Origin: Aradus depressus
Lineage: Eukaryota; Arthropoda; Insecta; Hemiptera; Aradidae
Length of the DNA: 64,000 nucleotides
NCBI GenBank assembly: GCA_963662175.1
Contig: OY759227.1
Location: forward strand, 9,456,501-9,520,500
Direction of reading: 5' to 3'
Part shown: positions 1-10,402 of the stretch, one piece after another
Position numbering within the stretch: position 1 is the stretch's first letter
Layout of the letters: each line of letters begins with the position of its first letter
The notes under the pieces: model-generated
What the model was told of the DNA's origin: nothing
What the model saw: only the letters and a program-made list of their open reading frames with translations
Database searches by the model: none
Made by a program: the position numbers and the translations under genes

Positions 1-470
1 AGTATCTATTTCTGATATATGTTCTTTGAGTCTTTGTTTGAATTGTCTCCCAGTTTGTCCTGTATAGATTAGGTTGCAAGAGTTGCAATTTAATTGATAA
101 ACCCCACTCTTTTCTTCTGTTTTTATTCGGTCTTTCGTATTGTTAAGGTGTTTGTAAAGTGTCCTATTTGTTCTGAAACTAACTTTGAAGTTTTCTTTTT
201 TAAGAATATTGCCTATTTGTTCAGAAATTTTCCCGTAATAGGGTAAGCTTACCCATTTCTTTGTTTCTGTTGTGTTTATTATGTCTAGTTTGGAGATATC
301 TTTTAAATTGATTTTGTTGGTTACTTTTTTTTCTAATTTTTTCTATTGCATGTTGTTTCTATCCGTTTTTTATGGCTATGTTATTGATTATATCTATTTC
401 TTTGTTTCTGTCTGTCACGTTTAGTGGTATTGTGTAAGCTCTATGGAAGAATGAGTAAAATGTCGCATGT
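1..470 (-). mobile_element. Inverted 3' fragment of Penelope-like element PLE-1
   Basis: This stretch is the reverse complement of 1449-1917 in the neighbouring PLE ORF: the RT-to-endonuclease linker and the start of the GIY-YIG region. It is near-identical, but a T-run near 330 is one base longer than its partner, which breaks the frame. It meets the forward copy head-to-head at about 470. Its left end lies outside the window. Confidence 0.85.
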
Positions 471-2148
471 TATCACTGTAAAAGCAGACAAAGGAAATAC
501 TCTAGTGTTGTTAAACAATAGTGATTATGTTAATAAAGTGTTGAGTTTTATAGAAACGAACGGTTTTGTTCAAATAAATAAGAATCCAACCATGGCAATA
601 CAAAAGAATGTACGTGCAACATTAAATAGATCTAAGTTCATCATAAAAGGTATGTGTACACAAAGACTTATAGTAATGAACCCCATAACTCCTAGACTAA
701 CAGGACTACCCAAAATTCACAAAGAAAATGTCCCAATAAGACCGGTAGTATCATTTATCAACTCGCCTACCCACAAATTATCTAAATTTCTAAATAAAAA
801 ACTGAGATCATTCATACAATTTCAACCCTCACATACGGTCATCAATTCTATAGACTTTGTAAAAAAAACCAAATCTATAAATATCACATCGGGGGCGAAA
901 CTATTGTCATTGGACGTCACCAATTTATTTACTAATATCCCCGTGGAGGAATGTCTCGACATTGTTAACTCGTTGATAATTAATACGAAACATTCAATTT
1001 TTGAAAAAATAGAAATATATGACCTTTTAAAATTATGCACTAGCCAAAATTATTTCATGTTCAATGAACAAATATATGAACAAAAAGACGGACTAGCCAT
1101 GGGTTCCTGCTTGTCCCCCCTATTAGCTGACATTTTCATGGACCACTTAGAGAAACTCATCTTACGGGAAACGATACACAATGATAAAATTAATTTCTGG
1201 TACCGTTATGTTGATGACATATGTATCTTATTTAATGGTTCTAATAGACAAATTAAGCAACTCTTTGACTTTGTAAATAATATTCATGAAAAAATAAAAT
1301 TCACCATAGAATTAGGGGGTGACAAATTAAATTTTCTAGACTTAAATTTAAAAATAAATAATAATAAACTTGAATACAACATCTACAGAAAACCGACAAC
1401 CACAGATTCAATTATACACAATACATCTAACGCTCCTATATCACATAAACATGCGACATTTTACTCATTCTTCCATAGAGCTTACACAATACCACTAAAC
1501 GTGACAGACAGAAACAAAGAAATAGATATAATCAACAACATAGCCATAAAAAACGGATACAAACAACATACAATAGAAAAAATTAGAAAAAAAGTAACCA
1601 ACAAAATCAATTTAAAAGATATCTCCAAACTAGACATAATAAACACAACAGAAACAAAGAAATGGGTAAGCTTACCCTATTACGGGAAAATTTCTGAACA
1701 AATAGGCAATATTCTTAAAAAAGAAAACTTCAAAGTTAGTTTCAGAACAAATAGGACACTTTACAAACACCTTAACAATACGAAAGACCGAATAAAAACA
1801 GAAGAAAAGAGTGGGGTTTATCAATTAAATTGCAACTCTTGCAACCTAATCTATACAGGACAAACTGGGAGACAATTCAAACAAAGACTCAAAGAACATA
1901 TATCAGAAATAGATACTAACATGGACACAACACACAACATAACAAAATCAACATTTGCACAACACATCAACCAACACAAACATACGTTTGATAAAGACAC
2001 AGGCATAAAATACATTCATTTCTGCGAAAAAAGCACATTGCTCAACTCATTAGAAATATTAGAAATAAACAGAACTTTAAAAAATGGAAATTGTATGAAC
2101 GACCAAACCAATCTAAAATATTCCCCTTTACTGTCACCAATAATATGA
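424..2148 (+). CDS. PLE-1 reverse transcriptase with GIY-YIG endonuclease (5'-truncated)
   Basis: A 574-codon frame encodes the single polyprotein of a Penelope-like retroelement. The RT core shows DGLAMGSCLSPLLADIF and the catalytic RYVDDICILF around residues 225-270. The C-terminal GIY-YIG nuclease begins at SGVYQLNCNSC..YTGQTGR (about residues 470-490). PLEs use these two activities for target-primed reverse transcription. The first 15 or so residues come from the inverted arm, so the ATG is not native; true homology starts near VKADKGN. The family usually has a longer N-terminus. No internal stop is present, so the core could be recent, but the element is 5'-truncated and probably not autonomous. 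Confidence 0.88.
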   Translation: MVLCKLYGRMSKMSHVITVKADKGNTLVLLNNSDYVNKVLSFIETNGFVQINKNPTMAIQKNVRATLNRSKFIIKGMCTQRLIVMNPITPRLTGLPKIHKENVPIRPVVSFINSPTHKLSKFLNKKLRSFIQFQPSHTVINSIDFVKKTKSINITSGAKLLSLDVTNLFTNIPVEECLDIVNSLIINTKHSIFEKIEIYDLLKLCTSQNYFMFNEQIYEQKDGLAMGSCLSPLLADIFMDHLEKLILRETIHNDKINFWYRYVDDICILFNGSNRQIKQLFDFVNNIHEKIKFTIELGGDKLNFLDLNLKINNNKLEYNIYRKPTTTDSIIHNTSNAPISHKHATFYSFFHRAYTIPLNVTDRNKEIDIINNIAIKNGYKQHTIEKIRKKVTNKINLKDISKLDIINTTETKKWVSLPYYGKISEQIGNILKKENFKVSFRTNRTLYKHLNNTKDRIKTEEKSGVYQLNCNSCNLIYTGQTGRQFKQRLKEHISEIDTNMDTTHNITKSTFAQHINQHKHTFDKDTGIKYIHFCEKSTLLNSLEILEINRTLKNGNCMNDQTNLKYSPLLSPII

Positions 2149-2640
2149 CCCTCCAGTCGATGTGCACAGGTACGTTTAAATATACATAGAATTTACCAAT
2201 ATATATATATATATATATAGATATATGATTTATCTGAATCTTGCCAATAGATATATTTATATAATTTACAGTATAATAATTTTAATTAAGTTGTAACTGG
2301 AACCAATTATTTTTGATTTGTTAATGTTATATTATTCGCCTGTTCATTGTTAATGCTTTATACCTAGATCTTAGAAGGGGTCACACATTTGAAATATGGG
2401 GACCGCCTTGTCATAAAATATCTCACAGCTTGACAATTTAGCGTAGTTAGGAATGTCTGACGTCATGGGGAACACCAGTAGGGAGGGTAATGGGTTCCTC
2501 GAGAGGCTGACATTCTGAAAATTAACTTAGTCTCATCTCTTATGCTTTTGGCTGAGGATGGTAGAAATACCGAAAGTACTCCCATGTATATATAGTTAGT
2601 GAAATTAGACAACATATTAAATAAACCAGTTATATATTTA
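2149..2640. other. 3' untranslated tail of PLE-1
   Basis: No coding sequence. It contains a short (TA)n run near 2202-2226 and, at 2549-2584, a hammerhead-like motif. It ends near 2640, where the tail of a different PLE family begins. Confidence 0.6.
2549..2584 (+). ncRNA. Minimal hammerhead ribozyme candidate in PLE tail
   Basis: All core positions of a type I hammerhead can be placed: CTGAGGA at 2552-2558, a GGTA/TACC stem II closed by a GAAA loop (2560-2571), GAAA at 2572-2575, a two-pair stem III (A-T, G-C) and cleavage position C2581. Stem I is a three-pair TGG/CCA helix. Hammerheads with very short stems are known in PLE terminal regions and may act as dimers. A one-base T bulge precedes stem II, as is common in that group. 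Confidence 0.6.
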
Positions 2641-2884
2641 ATGTTATCTAAATCTCAATATTATTGTTAATGTTATTTCTATTATTATTATGTATTTGTA
2701 CTTATTTATTTGTTGTTTTGCCACGATTAGTCTAGTAATATTGTTTTCTGTAAATTTAGAACTAGGTTTTGTTAGGAGTTAGCTAACGGTACAGCCGGGG
2801 GCCTCCCAAGTTTTAATAGCACCCTTTCACCCGAGATGTATTAGAAGGGTCGCTCTCTGCAAACTTACTTAGTTCATAACTAGA

Positions 2885-2916
2885 CCTGACGATGGTATAA
2901 AGCCGAAACCGGTTGT

Positions 2917-2917
<1 letters not shown>
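2885..2917 (+). ncRNA. Degenerate hammerhead-like motif
   Basis: CTGACGA (2886-2892), a short GG/CC stem II, then GAAAC and a GTT cleavage triplet at 2915-2917. The core is intact but stem I does not pair well, so activity is doubtful. The related copies at 43261 and 39667 have CTAACGA, a change at the invariant G5. Confidence 0.4.

Positions 2918-2998
<81 letters not shown>
2917..2998. repeat. (TA)n microsatellite
   Basis: About 80 bp of alternating TA at the end of the PLE tail. The two other PLE-3-type tails carry only a few TA units here, so this locus has expanded. Confidence 0.95.
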
Positions 2999-3000
<2 letters not shown>

Positions 3001-3046
3001 TTAGTGGAATAGACAATATTTCAAAAAAATAAGTTTGTTTTATTCA

Positions 3047-3352
3047 TTTATCATTTATCAGCGGAGGGTGAAATCGTTCACTAACAATATTTAATAGCTA
3101 TCCTTGGGTGGTTGATTCTGTTGAAACATCTGTACCACATATGAAGATTATTTCTCCAGAAATTAAATTGACAAAGTCAGAGTCTTTATATTTTGTCAAC
3201 ACTTTTGGGCATGTTAATGAATGTATGAAACTTTTGAATTGTATTAAAGAAAAATGTTGTCAATTTTTTTATGAAAATGAAATTTGTGATTCATCTCTTA
3301 CTAATCTAAGAAAGCCTGTGGACTAGAACATTATGTATTCAGAGTTGATTAA
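3047..3352 (+). pseudogene. M1 copy of the 187-aa Maverick ORF of unknown function
   Basis: This corresponds to the C-terminal half of the ORF at 56632-57195. Compared with it, an AGA codon is TGA (just after ATCAGCGGAGGG) and a TGG near the end is TAG (3324-3326). The N-terminal half was lost at the PLE junction. No known domain is recognised. Confidence 0.75.
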
Positions 3353-3645
3353 TAAACAGTAACTTCATATTTGTAAACTTGTTAATAAATGTTTTAAACT
3401 TTTGAATTGTGTTAAAATATCATAATTTTTTTGTTATTTCTATGAAATGAAATTTATGATCCATTTGTAAAAAAATAAATATTGGAATATCATGTATTCT
3501 GAATTATTTAATAAATATATATGAGTTATCAAAATGTCAGAGTATGTACAACGAAAAAAAAAAATGTCTATGATTTTTGAGGGAGTAAAATAAGTTCAAA
3601 GATATATAAATTCAAAAACTTTTTATTGAGTAAACTTTTTTTTTT

Positions 3646-3927
3646 CTACGATGTTTTAAGTTTAGAAGCACAATGTAAACAATGTTTTATCATGGGCGCA
3701 GGCGCGTCAATCTGGGTGCTCGTGTCACCAGCACCTGAATGGTTTGAACATCGGCGACATTGTTGAAAGTCAGGATCATTTCTCCAGTCTTCTGGGAGAT
3801 CATCTCATCTGTAGTCGATTGCGAAATCATAAAAGTATAGAACAAGGGCTTTAGGTAAAGCTTGAAGTTGGTAAGGTTCCAAGTACCAAATATCAGTTGA
3901 GGAAAGAAGGTGCAGTGCCTGTTCCAT
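3646..3927 (-). pseudogene. M1 copy of Cys-rich 93-aa ORF
   Basis: Homologous to 57512-57793. It keeps the CRRC and CLHC pairs of a possible zinc-binding fold, but a TGG codon before the DDLPEDW motif has become TGA, so the frame is interrupted in the middle. Confidence 0.65.
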
Positions 3928-3950
3928 GTTCACGTTGCAGCAGCTCACAA

Positions 3951-4618
3951 TTAAATGGTATATATACACTGACGACTCTCCAATTTATGTTGAAGATAGG
4001 GACATGATGTTAGTGGTATTGCAACCTTTAGATGACAGTGAACACATTGTATCCAGTTCTGTCCTCCTCCTCTTATGAATCCATTATAAGCTAAACAATG
4101 GTAAGGGCTTGCTGTATCGTAAGTGAGAAGTCTTATATTGTTACAGTTGAAATCCACTTTAGATGGATTCAATTTTATCCAGTTGGCCAGTTTATGAACT
4201 TGATCATAGGAACAAACATAGTTAGTACCTTTGTGATAGTCACATTTGGTTTGGTCTGTTAGATTTTTTAAAGATGGACAGTTAAACTTATCCAAATCGA
4301 ACACAGGTTTCTTGATGATACTTTCCAAAAATTTGCATTTTTCTAATCCTTTCACCCATATTAGATCGTATCGTGAAGTAGTTGATTGTAAAACATTGTT
4401 TAAATATGAGTAGCCAATTTCACCAAAATTCCAGTCGATCCCATGAAGATTTTTTTTCACCCATAGCATCTCACTCTGTCGGTAAGGTCTCTCTGGAGGA
4501 GGTTTGAAGAAAAAATGAAAGATTGTCGGATGATTAAGATCGAAAACACTAAGCTCCTTTACGATGAAACCCAGTCCCCTTGAAATCCTTGGAAATCAAC
4601 TACTGCTGCACTATACAT
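3951..4618 (-). pseudogene. M1 copy of 222-aa Maverick ORF (unknown)
   Basis: Homologous to 57817-58485. One base is missing near 4573 (CAGTCCCCTT here, CAGTTCCCCTT in M3), separating the N-terminal FIVKEL region from the rest. The C-terminal 172 codons remain open. Confidence 0.7.
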
Positions 4619-4657
4619 GTTAACAGGATCCTTGTCATCTCAAGACTGAAGTACTCT

Positions 4658-5930
4658 TTACAATGTTCGAACCAACCCACTCAATGGTGAATATTCCACA
4701 ATCTTATCATGCAAAATAAGAAAATAAGCAGAGGTGTTGGGAGGAAAATTATCATTTGTCTCAAAATCCAAGCGGATGTCCACTGTAGACGAGTTGATTG
4801 CTTCAATTTGCCGGCTACAATCAATTACTACCAATGGTGCGAGTTTTTCGTAGTCTTTTCTTCGATAAAAGGGGTTCATTTATTCGTTTACCATAATAAC
4901 TTGATTGGAATCTAACATAAATTTCATATAATACAGCATATATGTTTTTCTTGAAATCTATTCGCAAATCTTCGTAAGGATAAATTTCAGAATTTAAAAA
5001 TAATTTTACATTGTTTAACTCACAATGATTAAATTGACTAGCATAAGAATTTAGCTTATTTTTTGCATCTATTTGAAATCCTAAAATGATGAAGCGAGGT
5101 TTTTCTAACTGGGTTGTTGTTTTCACAACCCATGAATGTTTATTGGTGTTTGAAGGAAGGCTGGGGTATTCTAGAAGGTCCCATGATCTGAAAGGAATAA
5201 ATAGTGATTTACCACTATTAACAATTTTAAGTAATCTTAGTTTATATTCATCCGATACTTTCACATGAGGTACTCTCCAATATAACTTTGACAAGTTTAT
5301 AGTAACGTTCTCATTTCCTTTTACACAATTAATATCTGTACGTGAACGAATAAGTACTATTTCCAAAACAGCACTGATTAATATTTTCTTAAAATCTTCT
5401 CCAATCCCCAGCAAACTGCTCCATGGAATGCTGACATTAAAGTAACCGTTTTTAGCTATTTGATTATTTGTTGAAATGTTGGTTACCTCAACATCCTTCC
5501 CACTCGCATCTTTATTAATATTTGTGGTGATATTCGGTGAAAACCATCCAGCGTTTTCCATCCCTTTAACTGTATTTGGACTAAAAGAAATATATCCTTT
5601 CATACTAGACGATATTCCAACATTTCGCACGCTATCAATTTTGGTTCCGTTTAGTAAAAATCTGATTTCTTCAAAATTGAATGAAGGTCCATTGTTGACA
5701 AATTCGGATGATGTTGGTGATGTCCCGTCTTCTTTGGTTAATCTCCCCTCTATATAGAGGTAGCTAAGGCCTGGTGCTGTGTTCACATCTTGTTGGTGAA
5801 TTCTGATTCCTATTTCATCTGAATAGGTGATAGTATCAATTGACTTATATGGTTGATATGAATGGTATTCAAAATCAATGACGGATTCATCAAAGAGCAC
5901 CTCTTCTGTAACATTTAAGATATTGTCCAT
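4658..5930 (-). pseudogene. M1 major capsid protein, frameshifted near the C-terminus
   Basis: Residues 1-355 read as in the intact 423-aa homologue at 58525-59796. An indel near 4860 (CTTTTCTTCGATAAAA here, CTTTTTTCAATAAAA in M3) then throws the last 65 or so residues into another frame. It is a candidate double-jelly-roll capsid protein by position and by comparison with Maverick/adintovirus gene sets; the fold is inferred. It overlaps the 48-aa ORF by 16 bases at its 5' end. Confidence 0.65.
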
Positions 5931-6061
5931 TTTTTAAACTTAAGTCCCAACTCTTTTAAAAATCGAGCGTTTCCTGGTGTCAATCGCTTTAGATCTCTTC
6001 TTCTACTGATAGAACCCGCTCTCCGAGATGTATTATAAATACTTTTGAAGTCAATCCCCAT
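5915..6061 (-). CDS. M1 small basic ORF between capsid genes
   Basis: An intact 48-codon frame rich in Arg and Lys (RRAGSISRRRDLKRL). It differs from the M3 copy (59781-59927) by few residues and keeps the same start, stop and overlaps with the genes on both sides. Conservation of frame and position in both copies is the reason for calling it. Function is unknown; a DNA- or capsid-associated role is a guess from its charge. Confidence 0.55.
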   Translation of the reverse strand: MGIDFKSIYNTSRRAGSISRRRDLKRLTPGNARFLKELGLKFKKWTIS

Positions 6062-6747
6062 TTTTCTTCAAATGAAATCGTATTGTAATTGTTTCACCTC
6101 TGAAATTAACAGGATCACCGTTTTGATCCACTATAGGTATGATGATGTTGTCAACTGTTTTAGCGTTGACTGGTAAATAAATGATTGGAGTAGGTATTTC
6201 TACGATTTTATAACCTGGTTCAACTGATGGGAAAAATATGTAGATCACATGTTCAGATTTTCCGTTGGTATAAGAATGTGTAATTAAATTACAAACTATA
6301 GAAATGGAATTAAATGTATTTATGTTGACTACACTATCTGACATATGGTAACCTTCTTGTGGTTGCAGCATTGTATTTTTTTTTTTTAATCCTAATAATG
6401 GTCCAATCGAGTTTGACTTTTTGTTATCGTTAAAAAAGACAGGTTGTGCATCTTATTTCAGTTTTAGAGAGTTATAATTTGCTCTGAGAACAATTGCATC
6501 AGGATGTTCTATATGTTCTTCTAAATAATTGGCTATTGCATCTAGTTCATATGCTCCTGTGGGTAGCTCAAGTTGCTTACTACCATAGTAAAATATATTA
6601 TTTTCACCTTCTACTACATTAGGTATAGCATTATAAGTATCAAAACTAAATAGCCCAAGAGTAAAATCCCCATCTAGATGGATAGGAGGGAAAAAATCGA
6701 AAAAAAAGAACATTTGTCTTCCCCGTTAGAGTAAAAGTTAAACTCAT
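6051..6747 (-). pseudogene. M1 minor capsid/penton candidate, frameshifted
   Basis: Homologous to the intact 233-aa ORF at 59917-60618. Two breaks are visible, one near 6450 (a base or two lost around GTGCATCTTATTTC) and one near 6695 where the N-terminal part diverges. The FFPPIHLDGDFTLGL and FRGETITIRFHL stretches are kept. Confidence 0.6.
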
Positions 6748-7127
6748 GACTGATGAGATCTCTTGTTCATCTCCTTATATAAAAATTCAAGACATGCGTG
6801 ACCACAACGTGGAGAATTCATATCTTGATGAGGGGTACGATTGTAAATGATGTTACAGCCTTTAAGATATGTGATCAGTTCAGGCAATGGTCTTATGTTA
6901 CCGATAGGGTCTAGATATTTGACACTTTTTAATTTTTTAATGTAACAAACCCAATAAGTCCCCGCATTCCTTACTGAATTCGTATTAACAATAGCACATT
7001 CATATGTTCTCGGTTTATCAGGTAAAGTATCACGCATGAAGACACCTCTAAAATTACGGATTTTCAAACTTTTAGCAGTACTTTCTAGTTCAATATTAGT
7101 TAGGGCTCTATTCGGTAATTGTAAAAG
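6744..7127 (-). pseudogene. M1 adenain-like cysteine protease, catalytic His replaced by Tyr
   Basis: The frame is open, but the His of the GTHWVCYI motif in M3 is Tyr here (codon TAT, 6954-6956). The Asp of KYLDPIG and the Cys of CGHACLEFL remain. Adenovirus-type maturation proteases need the His-Asp/Glu-Cys set, so this copy should be inactive although uninterrupted. The frame runs upstream without a stop to the TGA (7128-7130) that ends the core-protein ORF, in the same frame. Confidence 0.7.
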
Positions 7128-7440
7128 TCACTTGTATGTGTAGAGACCATAACCTCTTTTGTATGGTTTTAAATATAGGCCTGTACCTATTTTTTGAGCC
7201 TCAACGGCTAAGTTATGTCGCTTCATTTCCTAGAGTTGTTCATGAGCTCTTTTAGCATCGTTCACAGCTTTTGCTTTACTCGAAGCTCCTCCAGCTAAGC
7301 TACCAAGTGCTGACAATCCAGCAAATAGAGGATGGGTTCACCTTTGCTGTCATTACTACATCGTGAAATGAATATACTTTCCCTCTTCTTCTTCTTTTTC
7401 TTCTCCTATTGCCTCCTCCAAGCTTAGTATTCATCATCAT
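7128..7440 (-). pseudogene. M1 pX/pVI-like core protein with 134-bp deletion
   Basis: Homologous to 61002-61448. The basic N-terminus and the C-terminal helix are present, but 134 bases corresponding to 61207-61340 are missing, with AGGA microhomology at the joint. The loss removes most of the proline-rich linker and hydrophobic segment. Confidence 0.7.
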
Positions 7441-7611
7441 AACTGACTAGCACGATTAGTCCAGTTATTATTTTTTCTCACTTTATCACCATAAATTTCG
7501 TTCATAGACAATATTAGTAGCTCTCTCTCTCTCCTTGCATACTAATTCAACTTGTGTACATAGCAATGTATTTATATGTCGTTGCGGAAACTTTTTTTTG
7601 TATAGAACAAG
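7441..7611. promoter_or_regulatory. Divergent intergenic region, M1
   Basis: About 170 bp between the minus-strand morphogenesis genes and the plus-strand ATPase, conserved at the same place in M2 and M3. It holds a (CT)n/GAGA-like tract near 7523. A bidirectional promoter is inferred from gene divergence only. Confidence 0.35.
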
Positions 7612-8180
7612 ATGCTACTTGAACAACAGCCTATTAAACTCGAGGTCTCTAATTTCCTTGATAAAATTGAAAATATCAGTGGGGAGAGTCATCGTCGTCG
7701 TCACGGTTCTTTACTACCAGAGAGCTTACGAGCTACCATATGTGGGCCATCAGGGTCTGGTAAAACAAACGTAGTTCTTTCCCTGCTACTCATGTAGTTT
7801 CACCTCAAGACGCCAACACAAATTCCATTGTTATATTCGATGATATTTCTAATGAAAGTCAAAACATTATTAGAGAATACTTTAGTATGGGGAGACACAG
7901 AAATCAAGATTGTATTTATGTGATTCAAACCTATGCGAGAGTCCCAAAACATTTGATTCGAGATAATACATATTTTATTATTGTTTTTCAACAAGATGAC
8001 TTGAACTTGAAACATATTTATGAAGACCATGTAGGATCTCAGGATTTAACTTTTGATAAATTCAAGGAAATGTGTTCACTTTGTTAGTTACATCCTTTCG
8101 GGTTTTTCGTCTTGGATAAAACACGTGAGAAAAACAATGGCCGATATCGTAAGGGTTTTGATGTGTTTATTCAGCTATAA
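7612..8180 (+). pseudogene. M1 packaging ATPase with 133-bp deletion
   Basis: The Walker A motif GPSGSGKT is intact near 7747. A 133-bp deletion (corresponding to 61805-61937) then follows at CTACTC/ATG, shifting the frame. The Walker B-like SIVIFDDIS segment lies beyond it. A TGG codon near 8085 is TAG. Confidence 0.75.
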
Positions 8181-8216
8181 AAAACTTTCATCAACCTACT
8201 TTTTTAGCATTTAGCA

Positions 8217-9302
8217 ATGGACCTCACTGTGGTAAACAGTATAATTGAGACGAGTAAAGGATTAAGAAAAAAATTTAAAGCTTTAAAACAAAATGTGTTA
8301 GAAACTAGGGAGCAGTTAGAAAAAACTTTTGAACCGATCACAAAACCTCTCAAAGATTTCACCGAACACATACGGAAAAGGAAAAGGGACATATCACCTG
8401 TTACTGTTGAAGAAAAACCATTTAAATCATCTACCGTAAGGATCCCTCAATCTTATACTCCGTCTTTTGCCGGAACACCATCTATTTATAGTAGAAAAAT
8501 ATTGATTCCATCAACTTCAACCCCAAATAGTCTTCCATCTCCAGGGATGCATCAGACTTTTCACAGGAAGAAGAAGAAGAAGAAGTGCAGGATCCAAAAG
8601 AGGAAAAAGAAGAATTGATTTTGACAAGTGAGCCATCGAAGACTCCACTTGATGAGCTTCAAACTTACGTTCAAACACCTGAAGGACAAAAAGAGTTGGA
8701 CCAACGTTTTCAAAATTTCTATTTCGGTGAAAGGTTTCAAAAATATTTAGATAAAATTATCAAAGGAGAAACTGAAGAATTCGACACTCGCTATCGTATT
8801 CGGTTTGGTGCAACTGGTGGTATGTTTATCGGTGATAGTGTCGTTACAGTAAATAATGATGATCTTAATATTCAGGATAAATGGTATGAAGGTACCCCTG
8901 GTCTATATGAATTGTTATTTTTGAAAGATCCTAAACAGTATTCATCAGAAGATTTGAACAAACATAAAGATATTTTATTCGCTACAAATGCTCATAGATG
9001 GAGTTATAGTGCGTCAAAAGGGATTAATTTCAACAGTGGGTCGAAGTACACAAAAATTATATCAAAGCTCTTCCCTCCTGGGATCAAATATAATATAAGA
9101 CTGAGACCCAAAAAAAATTGTTGGTAAAGGTTTTGGATGGGTAAAAGAAAGCGAAAGATTGCATGAATTTTGGGATGATCCAAATGAAATAGTTTCAAGG
9201 TTGAGAATTTTAATTGCATCCTCTCCAGCTGGTAATTCAGTTCATACGAATGAAATAGGATCTATAATTGAAGAACTTAGAGAGGCAAATATTATACACT
9301 GA
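8217..9302 (+). pseudogene. M1 copy of Maverick coiled-coil/conserved C-terminal ORF
   Basis: Homologous to 62363-63443. Frame breaks lie near 8525 (CCCCAAATAGTC against CCCCAAAACAGTC) and at 9110-9117, where an A-run is 8 bases instead of 7, cutting off the last 65 or so residues. M2 shares the A8 lesion. Confidence 0.75.
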
Positions 9303-9496
9303 CGGAAGAATCTATACAAATATTAGATAATGAATCACGACAAAATATTATATGTAAAATATGCTTTGATGAAAATATTGATGTGTTTTTACCATGTGGT
9401 CATTTGATAACATGCCTAAACTGCTCAGTCTATTGCATTGTATGTCCACTTTGTCAGACTCGATATCTCAGTGTTCGTAAAGTTTATTTTTCATAA
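9302..9496 (+). pseudogene. M1 IAP-type RING protein, start codon lost
   Basis: The RING cysteines and histidine are present (CKICFDEN, LPCGHL, CLNC, CPLC), but the ATG seen in M3 is ACG here and one codon before the third cysteine is deleted. It overlaps the preceding stop codon in the same way as in M3. Confidence 0.7.
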
Positions 9497-9526
9497 TAAT
9501 CTTTCTACTTACTCTTCAGTTGCAAA

Positions 9527-9708
9527 ATGACTGTTGATAAGTTTGGTTCTCATGTGATAAAAAAACATTTTCGAGAGCACAATAGATTAAAAAAAGTAGT
9601 ATCAACTCTACAAGGGGCAGAGCGATTTAAACATCTATTCGATGGAAAAACTACAGATGTTGCACGAAGGAGAATACAAAATTAAGAGTATCCAGTTGCT
9701 TCAAATTT
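9527..9708 (+). pseudogene. M1 fibre-like repeat protein, truncated
   Basis: The first 60 codons match 63671 onward. A T-to-A change gives TAA in place of TTA near 9684, and the sequence ends at the inverted junction at about 9708. Confidence 0.65.
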
Positions 9709-9931
9709 TGAACTCCAGCCCATGGAGATTTACTAAAAGTGTCAATAACTGTTAATAAATATCTTTAACTCTTATTTACACGAGCATAAGGTTGCATTTC
9801 CACAAGGTCAATTTGCCAGAGATCGTCTATACCTTTAGTCAGTACTCTTCGCCGTTGATAATGTACCCGACAACGTTTGTGAAGCTTATTTAGCACCACT
9901 TCTTTTATAGAATTCTTGCTTGCTGACATAT
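9706..9931 (-). pseudogene. Maverick retrovirus-type integrase, N-terminal fragment
   Basis: From the ATG at 9931 the frame shows DLWQIDLVEM, a premature TAA after ARVNKS, then RYLLTVIDTFSK. These match the start of an rve-fold core with the first two Asp residues (D of QIDL, D of VIDTF). The rest is lost at the M1/M2 junction. Its start overlaps the end of the fibre-like ORF by 46 bases. In Mavericks this enzyme joins the element ends to target DNA. The M3 integrase would lie beyond the right edge of this window. Confidence 0.8.
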
Positions 9932-10387
9932 TTTTCTTCCAGAAGTTTCAAGAGATAGTCGAGAGTAACAACATCTGTAGGTTTTACAGGTCCTTGCACG
10001 TGTTTAATTCTTCTCTGAAGTGCATCATATACATACTTTTTCGAAAATTGAAGAGTAGACGCTTCTAAGTAATTTCTGGTTACACATTTTCGTCAATAGG
10101 ATCACAAACATTTACAAGTCTTTTTCCAGCACTGTTCATATATATACCAGGCCAATTTTGTAAATTTGTATAATATACAGCTAACGAATCAGTTTCGTAA
10201 CAGCATCATTTGAAGCAATTGAAGTCTCTAAATTGTGTATTCTCCTTCGTGCAACATCTATAGTTTTTCCATCGAGTAGATGTTTAAATCGCTCTGCCCC
10301 TTGTAGAGTTGATACTACTTTTTTTAATTTATTCTGCTCTCGAAAATGTTTTTTTATCACATGAGAAACAAACTTATCAACGGTCAT
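9886..10387 (-). pseudogene. M2 fibre-like repeat protein (nearly full length, frameshifted)
   Basis: This is the only copy here that shows the C-terminal end. Three spaced repeats can be seen: one around SNDAVTK, one around VNVCDPIDEN and one around VQGPVKPTDVVTLDYL. These resemble the recurring P-x-(N/T)D-x-V-x-x-x-Y/Y-L motif of phage tail-fibre stalks. Frameshifts occur after VTK (10195) and near 10095. In M2 the RING ORF runs into it without a stop. Confidence 0.55.
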
Positions 10388-10402
10388 TTTTATGAACATT
10401 AT

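Larger units (their letters stand above)
2641..3046 (+). mobile_element. 3' tail of a second PLE family (same as PLE-3)
   Basis: This matches the tail that follows the PLE-3 ORF (43000-43361) and its inverted copy (39586-39950). Shared landmarks are AGAACTAGGTTTTGTTA, GAGTTAGCTAACGGTA, CATAACTAGACCT and the end TTAGTGGAATAGACAATATT. No ORF of this family precedes it here. Its right end abuts Maverick sequence at about 3047, inside the 187-aa ORF, so this insertion or truncation removed the left part of M1. Confidence 0.8.
3047..9708. mobile_element. Maverick/Polinton copy M1 (decayed)
   Basis: Gene order and sequence match M3 (56632-63841) from the 187-aa ORF to the fibre-like ORF. The left end is cut by a PLE tail. 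At about 9708 the sequence switches, within a few bases of shared CAAAT/TTTGAAC, to the integrase of an inverted copy (M2). Nearly every gene carries stops, frameshifts or deletions. Confidence 0.85.

Noticed and set aside
2813..3016. Minus-strand frame with an Ile-Tyr run
   Set aside because: It reads through the (TA)n tract.
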